Below, piece by piece: positions 1 through 6,990 of a DNA stretch of 64,000 bases. The notes below the pieces were generated by a model, which had not been told where the DNA came from, did no database searches, and saw nothing but the letters and a program-made list of their open reading frames with translations. Where the stretch lies: assembly GCF_024582815.1 (NCBI RefSeq), contig NZ_CP102099.1, positions 2,666,001-2,730,000 of the forward strand, written 5' to 3'. Both the position numbers and the translations under genes were made by a program. Source of the stretch: Acinetobacter colistiniresistens (GTDB lineage: Bacteria; Pseudomonadota; Gammaproteobacteria; Pseudomonadales; Moraxellaceae). Within the stretch, counting starts at the first letter, position 1. Each line of letters begins with the position of its first letter.

Positions 1-951
1 CACGCCGTTTAAGTTCAGAATCAGGGAGTCTTCAGGGTGTCGATAAGTCCATAATCGACTATTTAGCCTTGCCACTAGAAAATAAGGGGCAAACAGTAAG
101 TACGCAGCAACCGTCATTCGGCCATTCTGTTGTTTTTGAAAAAAGTGCGGTCGAACCGTGAAATAAGCCAATGCAATTAGCAATAGACTGATGGCTGGAT
201 ATAACATCCATAGCCAAGTGCCTTTAAATAAGAATACAGGTATCAGACACAGTAAGGCGCCTATCAGATAAAAACAGCCTAATTTTAAATGTTTGCGGGT
301 ACGTTGCTGTAATGGATCTTTTTGATAAGGTGCTTTGACTGTGAGTGGAAACAGCCATAAACATAGCGCACCTGCCAGTAAACCCAATGGAATATCAATA
401 AAATGATGCTGCCATGTGGTTAAAACAGAGAGTCCGATCAGGAACGACCAAATATGAACCAGCCAACGGTAGCTTGGCTTGATGTGTCGACGATAAAAAT
501 CCCACAAAATCACCAAAAGTACGATATGTAAGGAGGGTGCTTGGTTAAAAGGTTTATCAAAACCCATCAACACATCAAACCAGAGTCCAAAGAAACCATC
601 TAACTCAGCCCGTTCAAAACTAAACTTGAGTGGATAGATGATAAAGCAGCTAATGGAAATAAGCTGGGCAAAAAATAGCCTAAGTGAATGTTGTTTTAAT
701 TCAAATTTATTCCAGCACAATAGCAAAGATAGACCATAAAAAAGATCAATCGACCAATAAGGCACAATGGTCCATGCCCAAAGTGGAATGTGGTGTTCCC
801 AAGCGAAAACGATACTTGGAACATTCGTTAAACTGGATGCATACTGATTTGCAAAACCATAGGTTAAAAAGAAAAAGGGGGCTAAAAAGACTAAACAGAG
901 TAGCCCCCATTTCCATGTACCCAGTTGACGATCTAAGATATTATTTTGCAT
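1..951 (-). CDS. PAP2-family phosphatase, YnbD-like (partial, C-terminus outside window)
   Basis: The reading frame is open for 317 codons from an ATG at 951 to the window edge, so the stop lies outside. The product is a polytopic membrane protein with at least six hydrophobic segments. It carries a divergent PAP2 acid-phosphatase signature: NQAPSLH at about residues 136-142, and WQHHFID at about 180-186, where H182 and D186 fit the H-x3-D motif. The family removes phosphate from lipid phosphates at the membrane. E. coli YnbD joins such a domain to a C-terminal dual-specificity phosphatase domain; that part would lie beyond the edge and is inferred. The gene starts 13 bp after the YnbC-like gene and is the third gene of the same leftward operon. 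PAP2 identity is fairly sure; the substrate is unknown. Confidence 0.75.
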   Translation of the reverse strand, partial: MQNNILDRQLGTWKWGLLCLVFLAPFFFLTYGFANQYASSLTNVPSIVFAWEHHIPLWAWTIVPYWSIDLFYGLSLLLCWNKFELKQHSLRLFFAQLISISCFIIYPLKFSFERAELDGFFGLWFDVLMGFDKPFNQAPSLHIVLLVILWDFYRRHIKPSYRWLVHIWSFLIGLSVLTTWQHHFIDIPLGLLAGALCLWLFPLTVKAPYQKDPLQQRTRKHLKLGCFYLIGALLCLIPVFLFKGTWLWMLYPAISLLLIALAYFTVRPHFFQKQQNGRMTVAAYLLFAPYFLVARLNSRLWTYRHPEDSLILNLNGV

Positions 952-964
952 AAAAAGTCTTTAT

Positions 965-2713
965 TTAAATTTTTTGGGCAACCGAAACTGTAAAAATTCC
1001 AAATTCATCAATGTATTGATCCACTTTTTTAAAGCCGGCCTGTTCAACCAGTGCATCCATTTCGGCTTGTGAGCGTAACCGCATTACCCAAGCGTCACCT
1101 TGACGGTGTGAGGTTAAAGCACGCGCAATAAATTCTTGTTGTGGGTGCCAAATTTGTCCTGTGTAAATCAGGAAACCACCTTGTAACATAGCTTGATGGA
1201 TCCCTGAGAGTGATTGTCTTAATAAATCATTATCACTAAACAGCTCATAAAGCCCAGATACAATGACCAAATTTGGCTTTGGTTTAACTTTGGCCAATGA
1301 CGGCGTGTCAAAGGCATCACCGAGTTCAAATTGGGCGATATTGTCCAGTTTTCGTTCTTGGATCAATGCGCTACCTGAATCAACATTTAATTGACTATAA
1401 TCTCTTAATAAGACGGATTTCGGTGGTGTTGGTAGTTGGCTCACCGCATCTAAAATATAGCGACCATGACCCGCGGCGATATCTAGGATGCGAATGTCTT
1501 TGCGTTGCTTATTTAGAACTTGTGCATATTTCGCAAATAGCTGCTCGATATGCTGTTTACGCACACGGATGCCACGCCAACCAATTGCATTTAAATACTG
1601 TTGATCAATGATATTACCGAGAATGTTTTTGCTTTCACCTTGATTTCGATAGACAAAATCTAGCGTACTACCAGAGTCATAACCAGTATCTTCACCAATT
1701 CTAAGACCGCGGGAAAATTTGCTGCCGAGTTTTAAATTCCGTTTGGTTAAATTCCAGAACAGATTCTTGATTGAAGAAGCGGGAAGTGGACTACTCAATT
1801 GTTCAGCAGTTGCACAGCTTGAACCAATTTTATCGGCATTGAGTACATCTGGCGCCTGATAATCTTCAGCAAAGCTTTGTAAGATAAAACGACGAATTTT
1901 TTCGATTGCAATATGACGATCTTTTTCACCTAAAGTATCGTGATAAAAACCCTCTAGAACATGAAATTCTTTACGTGGATGAGGAAGTTTTTCGTAGAAT
2001 TGTCGTTGTGGCTTACGGAACACCACAAAATCAGAGCCAGAGCATAAAACCTGAGTGGGCACAAAGATATTTTGTGCATCATTGACGATACGCTCAGAGG
2101 CAGCATATAAACCCAAAAGCATTCGTACAGAAATGGCTTTGGCAATTTGTGGATCTGTATCATAGGTTTTTGCACGCTCAACATCATGCGTCAGCATTTT
2201 GGCTTTTACATAACTGGTAATAAAGAAATTACCTTTAAGTTTGCTGAGAACCGTTAAACCTGTTTTCGCAAATGGGACATAAAGTTTAATATCAAATGCG
2301 GGTGAAGCTAGACATAAAGCTCTGATTTTTGGTGCATAATCATGAACCCAAGTTGCTGCTAAAACTGCGCCAACGCTTTGACCAATCACAGCAATATTGC
2401 TTGATGTAATGTTATACGTAGATTCAATATGTTGCACAAAATATTGAATATCTTTTACACATGCAGAGAAACTTGGCGCATCACCACGTAAACCAGGTGA
2501 CTCTCCATGTCCGCGTGCGTCCCATGCAAAGAAATCAAATTCTGGTAGATTAAGCTCATTGACCAAATGTGCCATACGGCCAGAATGTTCATGTCCACGA
2601 TGGAATAAAATAATTGCCTTTTTTATGTCTTGTTCTGTAGCCGCTGGCCAATGTTGATAGGCTAATTGGGTATCATCATGGCTAGTAAATATATGTTTTT
2701 GTGAGCTTTGCAT
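965..2713 (-). CDS. Bifunctional alpha/beta hydrolase / SAM-dependent methyltransferase, YnbC-like
   Basis: This 582-aa protein has two catalytic halves. Residues 1-300 form a serine hydrolase of the monoacylglycerol-lipase type, with nucleophile elbow GQSVG (Ser113), a late Asp in the SGSDFVVF stretch and a His in GFYHDT. Residues from about 340 to the end form a class I methyltransferase with the SAM-binding stretch ILDIAAGHGRY. The length and domain order match E. coli YnbC (about 585 aa). An AAGGA ribosome site precedes the ATG. It sits between the YnbA-like and YnbD-like genes with gaps of about 10 bp, so all three should be co-transcribed. The pathway is probably modification of a phospholipid or lysophospholipid; the substrate is unknown. 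The domain calls are firm and the pathway is an inference. Confidence 0.85.
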   Translation of the reverse strand: MQSSQKHIFTSHDDTQLAYQHWPAATEQDIKKAIILFHRGHEHSGRMAHLVNELNLPEFDFFAWDARGHGESPGLRGDAPSFSACVKDIQYFVQHIESTYNITSSNIAVIGQSVGAVLAATWVHDYAPKIRALCLASPAFDIKLYVPFAKTGLTVLSKLKGNFFITSYVKAKMLTHDVERAKTYDTDPQIAKAISVRMLLGLYAASERIVNDAQNIFVPTQVLCSGSDFVVFRKPQRQFYEKLPHPRKEFHVLEGFYHDTLGEKDRHIAIEKIRRFILQSFAEDYQAPDVLNADKIGSSCATAEQLSSPLPASSIKNLFWNLTKRNLKLGSKFSRGLRIGEDTGYDSGSTLDFVYRNQGESKNILGNIIDQQYLNAIGWRGIRVRKQHIEQLFAKYAQVLNKQRKDIRILDIAAGHGRYILDAVSQLPTPPKSVLLRDYSQLNVDSGSALIQERKLDNIAQFELGDAFDTPSLAKVKPKPNLVIVSGLYELFSDNDLLRQSLSGIHQAMLQGGFLIYTGQIWHPQQEFIARALTSHRQGDAWVMRLRSQAEMDALVEQAGFKKVDQYIDEFGIFTVSVAQKI

Positions 2714-2723
2714 CTGATTTTCC

Positions 2724-3359
2724 TTAAAGTTGAATACTATTTTTAATACGGTTATAAATTGTCAAAACCAATAGTGCTGCAATAAAAACAAGCAGTCCAT
2801 TACAGATGTAAATGATTGAATTTGTGTAGTTATTTTGAATTAAATATGGGCTAAAACTGACACATACTGCAATTAAACTAAACCAAAATGCACGATCACT
2901 TTTGCCCATGGGACCATCATAACGACGTTCCTGACCAATTAAAGGTGCCATAACGCCAGCATATTCACTCAGAATTGCCAGAAATACGACCAAACCTAAT
3001 AAATAGGAATTAATAGAGGCTAAGCCTAAAAAACATAGATAAAGCGCTGAATCTGAGATGACATCGCAAATTTCATTTAAATATGCGCCAAGTTTTGATT
3101 GTTGATTGAATTCACGCGCGAGCATGCCATCAATTGCATTAAAACCCATACGAAGCAACATCCATACAGGCAATAGTAAAAATAGGATTAAAGGTTGTTG
3201 GTAAAGATGCAGGCTATAAAGTGCGATTGCTAAGGCTACAGAAATGAACATGGCTAAGAGCGTAACTTGATTCGCTGTGATTTTTTTAGAATAAAGCCAT
3301 TGTACAAATGGGCGAAGTAAATTCTGAAATGCTGGTTTTAATTGATAAATCGAAGGCAT
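2724..3359 (-). CDS. CDP-alcohol phosphatidyltransferase family protein, YnbA-like
   Basis: This is a polytopic membrane protein of 211 aa from the ATG at 3359; an upstream in-frame start at 3377 would add six residues. The chosen start matches the N-terminus I remember for E. coli YnbA. The family swaps CMP on a CDP-alcohol for another alcohol and has the signature D-x2-D-G-x2-A-R-x8-G-x3-D-x3-D. Here the stretch from residue 74 keeps D77-G78, A81-R82, G91 and D99, but the first and third Asp positions are Asn (N74, N95), and an extra Asp lies at 103. No CdsA-like ynbB gene follows; the YnbC-like gene begins 10 bp downstream. Family is sure; whether it is catalytically normal is open. Confidence 0.8.
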   Translation of the reverse strand: MPSIYQLKPAFQNLLRPFVQWLYSKKITANQVTLLAMFISVALAIALYSLHLYQQPLILFLLLPVWMLLRMGFNAIDGMLAREFNQQSKLGAYLNEICDVISDSALYLCFLGLASINSYLLGLVVFLAILSEYAGVMAPLIGQERRYDGPMGKSDRAFWFSLIAVCVSFSPYLIQNNYTNSIIYICNGLLVFIAALLVLTIYNRIKNSIQL

Positions 3360-3493
3360 TGTTATTGGTATAAACACATTTATATAGTGAAAGCATTGTG
3401 TTTAATATTTGAGTGCATGTCAACATAGATACAGATTTGAGGGAAATTGAGTATTATAAAAGTCATTACATATCAAATTATTAATATTGTATT

Positions 3494-3521
3494 ATTTCGC
3501 ATAATGTATATTATGTTAAAT
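3494..3521 (+). other. dif: Chromosomal dif site (XerC/XerD recombination site), left copy
   Basis: The 28-bp site consists of XerC arm ATTTCGCATAA, spacer TGTATA and XerD arm TTATGTTAAAT. Spacer and XerD arm are identical to E. coli dif, and the XerC arm differs only in its first four bases. XerC/XerD use this site to resolve chromosome dimers at the replication terminus. It is also the left boundary of the 1.3-kb element described separately. Confidence 0.93.
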
Positions 3522-3536
3522 AAAGGATTCAAAGAA

Positions 3537-3624
3537 CGGCACGCTACTCACTACTGGTTGATCGTGCCGCGTTTGACTAAATTTAATTAAGCTAGAGAAC
3601 CTAGTTAATCAAACCTAGTCAAAC
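3537..3624. repeat. Two nested hairpins between the inverted dif sites (candidate folded attP loop)
   Basis: The first hairpin pairs CGGCACG (3537-3543) with CGTGCCG (3563-3569). The second pairs GTTTGACTA (3571-3579) with TAGTCAAAC (3616-3624) and continues inside as ATTAAGCTAG against CTAGTTAAT with a bulged G. Together with the flanking inverted dif arms this would make a forked structure in single-stranded DNA. Confidence 0.8.
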
Positions 3625-3631
3625 GTCCTTT

Positions 3632-3659
3632 AAGTAACATAACAAATATTATGCAAAAT
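3632..3659 (-). other. Inverted dif-like site (candidate attP2)
   Basis: Read on the minus strand it is XerC-like arm ATTTTGCATAA (one mismatch to the left dif), spacer TATTTG and XerD-like arm TTATGTTACTT (two mismatches). It lies 110 bp from the left dif in the opposite direction. If the strand folds, the XerC and XerD arms of the two sites pair, while the spacers do not match and would stay open, as described for CTX phage attP. Confidence 0.8.
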
Positions 3660-3724
3660 CAGGACACATTCATCTTAACCAGCATTGTCTAGACCCAAGT
3701 TACTCACCTACCTTTAACCGCATA

Positions 3725-4018
3725 TTATAAATGGGGGTTGCTCGAGCTGAATTTGTGAGGCTTTCCTTTGTGTTTTCTTTGTTTTTGATTGTTTTTTTGA
3801 ACAGGTTTTTCTTCATAGCGAATTTGAGCAGCATCTACTCTGTTTGACCATGATTTTTGTTGTTCTTGGGTAATGAGATTTAATTCAAAGTAAGACTTGA
3901 TAAAGATACGCATCTTGTTCAAATCTGATTGAAGTGCTTTCTGTGAGATCGGCTTTTTATTCTCAAATTTAGAGATACGTTGTTCCAGAGAATCAACCAG
4001 CTTCTGTATATGTTCCAT
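3725..4018 (-). CDS. Hypothetical protein, 97 aa, basic C-terminus
   Basis: The start is the ATG at 4018, preceded by a strong AGGGGGTGAG ribosome site and overlapping the stop codon of the upstream gene by one base (TAATG), which indicates translational coupling. Residues 1-60 look helical with a coiled-coil character. The last 25 residues are rich in Lys, Gln, Asn and His (QKQRKHKGKPHK), which suggests nucleic-acid binding. I do not recognise the family. It is cargo of the dif-flanked element and ends about 65 bp from the inverted dif-like site. Confidence 0.6.
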   Translation of the reverse strand: MEHIQKLVDSLEQRISKFENKKPISQKALQSDLNKMRIFIKSYFELNLITQEQQKSWSNRVDAAQIRYEEKPVQKNNQKQRKHKGKPHKFSSSNPHL

Positions 4019-4203
4019 TAGCACTCACCCCCTAAGAATTCCAATATTTCAGCGTTTGATTTTTTATAAGTATCTAAATACGCATCGATTATTGCAGGAA
4101 CACATGCCTCTAAACAAGCATTTCCATGTTCAGAAACAATTCTTGCCACCTCATCAAAGGCAGCCTGTATGAATTCTTGTCGATCCCGAAAAATTATATT
4201 CAT
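4018..4203 (-). CDS. Hypothetical protein, 61 aa
   Basis: This small acidic, helical protein begins with an ATG at 4203 and has no strong ribosome site. It carries two Cys near residues 30-35 and a C-terminal Cys. The stop overlaps the next gene's start by one base, so the two form an operon transcribed toward the left dif. It is divergent from the ribbon-helix-helix gene at 4308. No function is recognised; its position inside the dif-flanked element is the only functional hint. Confidence 0.55.
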   Translation of the reverse strand: MNIIFRDRQEFIQAAFDEVARIVSEHGNACLEACVPAIIDAYLDTYKKSNAEILEFLGGEC

Positions 4204-4207
4204 TGTA

Positions 4208-4288
4208 ATAAATCACAAATTATATTTAGCGTGAAAAATAACATCTAACAAGTTATAACGAAATATGTCATAAAATATAAATCACAAA
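4208..4288. promoter_or_regulatory. 12-bp direct repeat in the divergent promoter region of the dif element
   Basis: ATAAATCACAAA occurs at 4208-4219 and again at 4277-4288, one copy next to each of the two divergent transcription units. It is a candidate operator for the small DNA-binding-like protein encoded at 4308; this is an inference from position. Confidence 0.4.
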
Positions 4289-4307
4289 ACACAGGATTTA
4301 CAGCACC

Positions 4308-4502
4308 ATGGCAACGACAATCAGACTTAGAGATGAAGAGGAAGAAATGCTAAAAGAAGTAGCATTAGAAATGATGATCGAGAAAAAAATAAGAATAAAA
4401 GAATCCGATGTAATACATACACTTATAAGAAAGCATCTAAAAGATATAAAAACAGCAGATGTAATGAAATACAGAACAGAAATCTTAGGGAAAGATGACT
4501 AA
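4308..4502 (+). CDS. Ribbon-helix-helix-like small protein, 64 aa
   Basis: The 64-aa product starts with a short basic beta-like stretch (TTIRLRDEEEE) followed by two predicted helices ending in VIHTLIRKHL, the pattern of CopG/MetJ-type DNA-binding proteins. Such proteins act as dimeric repressors, often of their own operon. AGGA precedes the ATG. Its stop codon overlaps the next start by one base (TAATG). A direct repeat that could be its operator lies just upstream. The fold is inferred by eye and the regulatory target is unknown; it could equally be an antitoxin-like orphan, since no toxin was recognised beside it. Confidence 0.6.
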   Translation: MATTIRLRDEEEEMLKEVALEMMIEKKIRIKESDVIHTLIRKHLKDIKTADVMKYRTEILGKDD

Positions 4503-4783
4503 TGAGAGGATTAATCACAGGTGTATTGTTAGCAATAACAAGCACCTATGCCCTTGCGGATCAAGAAAAATACGTAAAATATAGGCTGATATATTCAAAA
4601 AATATGGAAATGACAATCGCATCTATCCCATTGGAATATAAGAATATTAACGAAGCAGAAAAACCAAAAGTAGAAGAAAAATGCTTCCTAGAAATCAGAA
4701 GTGAAGAAGCTAAAAAACTTTTCAAAAAAATCACTGGAAACCAGAATAAGAAGTTTATCTATATCTGCAATATAGATCTGTAA
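4502..4783 (+). CDS. Small exported hypothetical protein, 93 aa
   Basis: The first 19 residues form a signal peptide (MRGLITGVLLAITSTYALA, cleavage after ALA). The mature part of about 74 residues is Lys/Glu-rich with two Cys that could form a disulfide. The start overlaps the stop of the ribbon-helix-helix gene by one base. The gene ends eight bases before the right dif copy, so it is the last gene of the element. No family is recognised. A small secreted protein is consistent with a phage-satellite cargo gene, but nothing shows a virion role. Confidence 0.55.
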   Translation: MRGLITGVLLAITSTYALADQEKYVKYRLIYSKNMEMTIASIPLEYKNINEAEKPKVEEKCFLEIRSEEAKKLFKKITGNQNKKFIYICNIDL

Positions 4784-4790
4784 GTCACTG

Positions 4791-4819
4791 AAATCGCATA
4801 ATATCCTATTATGTTAAAT
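4791..4819 (+). other. dif-like site, right copy, 7-bp spacer
   Basis: XerC-like arm AAATCGCATAA, spacer TATCCTA and XerD arm TTATGTTAAAT (identical to the left dif). The orientation is the same as the left copy, so the two bound the element as direct repeats. The spacer is one base longer than in a normal dif and differs in sequence, which fits a hybrid or inactive attR. Confidence 0.85.
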
Positions 4820-4926
4820 AAAATAACACCTGTTTTTAAATCAAATCCTGTAAACATCTTGAAAACATAACCAAAATACAGCTGGATAGACTATAACTAA
4901 GCTATCATTATTATTTGCTAAATTTC

Positions 4927-4960
4927 CTACTACTTAATTCAACTAAAAAATAAGTAGTAG
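4927..4960. terminator. Stem-loop CTACTACTTA / TAAGTAGTAG
   Basis: A 10-bp perfect stem (4927-4936 with 4951-4960) has a 14-nt AT-rich loop. It lies just past the end of the leftward SMI1/KNR4-like gene and could terminate it. The stem is AT-rich with no long T tract, so strength is uncertain. Confidence 0.45.
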
Positions 4961-4971
4961 AAAAATAAAAA

Positions 4972-5526
4972 TTAGAGCAAACGACCTGTAATATTCTCCA
5001 TAATTTGCTCTTCAGTCATATTGAAATCTATATATTTTCCATTTTTGTCGAAGTTCTTACATAATATTTCAATTGATCTAGAAGTAGTGTTTGAGTTTTT
5101 CTACACATCTATTTTCATCTTCATAATATCCCCAAATATAATCATCACGATCATTCGTGAATAAATAATAGAAAAAGTTAATTCATTTTCTGAATAAAGA
5201 TAAAAAATTTTATTTTCTACAGGGTCTTTGCTACCAGGACATGATATGTAGTTTTCATCATTTCGCTCGTTAATTTGAAAATTTTCAAAATTTACATCCC
5301 CCCATCTATGATCATACATGGGAAAATCATCTCCCCACAGCAACCCTCCAGAGCATTTTCCCATTTGCAATAAAAATTCTCTAAATTGCCCTGTAATCTC
5401 TAAATTACATTTTTCTGAAATTAAAGCTAATTCTTGCTCTGTATAGCCTTTGATCAACTCAGGAAAGTATGGGATCTTAGTACCTTCTTCTCGGCAATTT
5501 GCAAGTTCTTTAACAAAATTTATCAT
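4972..5526 (-). pseudogene. SMI1/KNR4-like protein gene with two compensating frameshifts
   Basis: The ATG at 5526 opens a frame that stops at 5101, but the natural C-terminus continues in two other pieces. Adding one T to the run at 5172-5176 gives a frame encoding FTNDRDDYIWGYYEDENR. Removing one A from the run at 5096-5100 then returns to the first frame, which ends at 4972 (...MENITGRLL). The restored product is about 184 aa with the WGDDFP and YIWGYY features of SMI1/KNR4 (SUKH) proteins, many of which are immunity proteins against secreted toxins. No toxin gene is adjacent. It could be true decay or a base-calling fault in two homopolymers. Confidence 0.65.
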
Positions 5527-5901
5527 CTTTTCATACCCAGCCTAAAACATTACATTTTAACATTACTCAATTATTTCTTAGTAGATCCATGAAACAAAGT
5601 TAAATCCACGAATGATAAATCTTTAGTAAAGCCTGTAGAACTAGTAAAAACACACCCTCTAAATGGGCATAAATAATAAAAAATTAATTTTATTTAAATT
5701 TTCATTATTTTTATTTACATATAAAACAATTAATTAATATTTAAAAATTGAACAAAAACTAATTTTCAATTTAAATTTGAAACTAATTCAATATTTCAAG
5801 CGATTATCTATCCAACTAAAATAACTAGAATACATAAATTTTGAAAAATCCAAACCAGTTGGCTTTTTTGATTGTTAATGGCACTTTTTTAGTATGAATA
5901 A
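5527..5901. other. AT-rich intergenic stretch
   Basis: These 375 bp are very AT-rich, with long A and T tracts between 5680 and 5790. No gene or clear promoter motif was seen. Such composition is typical of DNA silenced by H-NS-like proteins and of acquired or decaying regions. Confidence 0.5.
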
Positions 5902-6961
5902 TTGGTTAAAAATATGGAAAAACAGAAGCTTAGTGTACATGTAAATTATTTACATATACTTATTGATACTGTTGCAGAGTTTAACATTTCAAAAACTGAT
6001 TTCATTCGAACTTGTCAAGTTCCGCATTCGCTTTTAGATGATGTAACCCATTCAGAAAATATAAAATTTTCTGAATGGGTTAAAATCATTTCCCGCCTTT
6101 TAGACTTTGCACCAGATAAAGGAATTGGTTATAAATTTGGCCTAAATTGCCAAGTGACCTCACATGGTGCATTGGGTTTTGCAATGATCTCAAATAATAC
6201 TCTAGCAAATGCTATTATCGACTTGCAAAAATATGCCAGTATGCGACTTCATAAGATGGAACTCAAACTTTTCAAAAAAAAGGATAAAATCGCGATTTCC
6301 TTCTTACCTCTCTATAATTTACCCAAGGAAATTAAAGTTGAAAAAGAGAGTTAATTAATAAATTTTTCATGGAAGCAGCATTAGTCAATGTGACAAAGAA
6401 CCTACAGGCTGTAACTGATTTTGAAATTACAGGTATTAATATCGATGTTGAATGGGAAATAAAAAACTATCATCATTTTTTTGAAAAAGATTGCCAAGAT
6501 TTAATTTTAACAAAGAACAGAATCAAATTATTTTTGATTTAAAATGCTTGGACTTTCCACTAAAGTTTAGCTTTGAAAATGCCTATCAAATTGCACTTAA
6601 TCTTCTAAAAGAAGAAAGTATGTACGCCTCAAGCAAAGACAATAAAATTACTTCATTGGTTAATAAAAATTTAGTCTTAATCCCACATAAGGGATTTCCA
6701 ACTCTATCTGAGACAGCAAAAAAATAAATATTTCACAACGTGCATTAAAAGGAAATTAGAGCTTGAAAATACATGCTATACATCTTTGATTCAAAATAAA
6801 AACTATTAATTGCAAAGAAACTCATCTCAGCAAATAAAAGCTTACAAGAAATTTCAGATATTTTAGGTTATAGCAATGCAAGTTCCTTTACTCGTGCTTT
6901 TGTCGGCTGGACTGGTAAAAATCCCAGTAAGTTTATAAAAGAGAGTAATACCTTCTTTTAA
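5902..6961 (+). pseudogene. AraC-family regulator, broken by several frameshifts
   Basis: The first frame (5902-6354) encodes an N-terminal ligand-binding domain of the AraC 'arabinose-binding' type, including CQVTSHGALGFAMIS. A second frame from 6369 continues the same domain (MEAALVNVTKNLQAV). A third from about 6491 carries on to SETAKK near 6724, and the C-terminal AraC helix-turn-helix (SLQEISDILGYSNASSFTRAF) lies at about 6820-6961. At least four shifts, mostly in A runs, separate the pieces. An intact relative would be about 340 aa. The gene is clearly dead as written; its former target is unknown. Confidence 0.8.
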
Positions 6962-6990
6962 ATTATTGCGGTAAAGCAACAAGAATTATT

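Larger units (their letters stand above)
3494..4819. mobile_element. dif-flanked mobile element, probably integrated through Xer recombination (IMEX or phage-satellite type)
   Basis: Two dif sites in the same orientation (3494-3521 and 4791-4819) enclose about 1.3 kb. Just inside the left site lies an inverted dif-like copy (3632-3659), with two hairpins between them, as in the folded single-stranded attP of CTX-type filamentous phages. The cargo is two overlapping leftward genes, a divergent promoter region with a 12-bp direct repeat, and a rightward pair encoding a ribbon-helix-helix-like protein and an exported protein. No Zot/pI, coat or replication gene is visible, so a satellite or remnant depending on a helper is more likely than a complete inovirus. 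The boundaries are seen; the mode of integration is inferred. Confidence 0.75.

Noticed and set aside
684..953. 89-codon frame on the plus strand
   Set aside because: It is antisense to the PAP2 gene, which is open over the same bases with clear membrane segments and motifs.
3494..4819. The dif element as a complete filamentous prophage
   Set aside because: It is only 1.3 kb, with no Zot/pI, replication or coat protein recognised.
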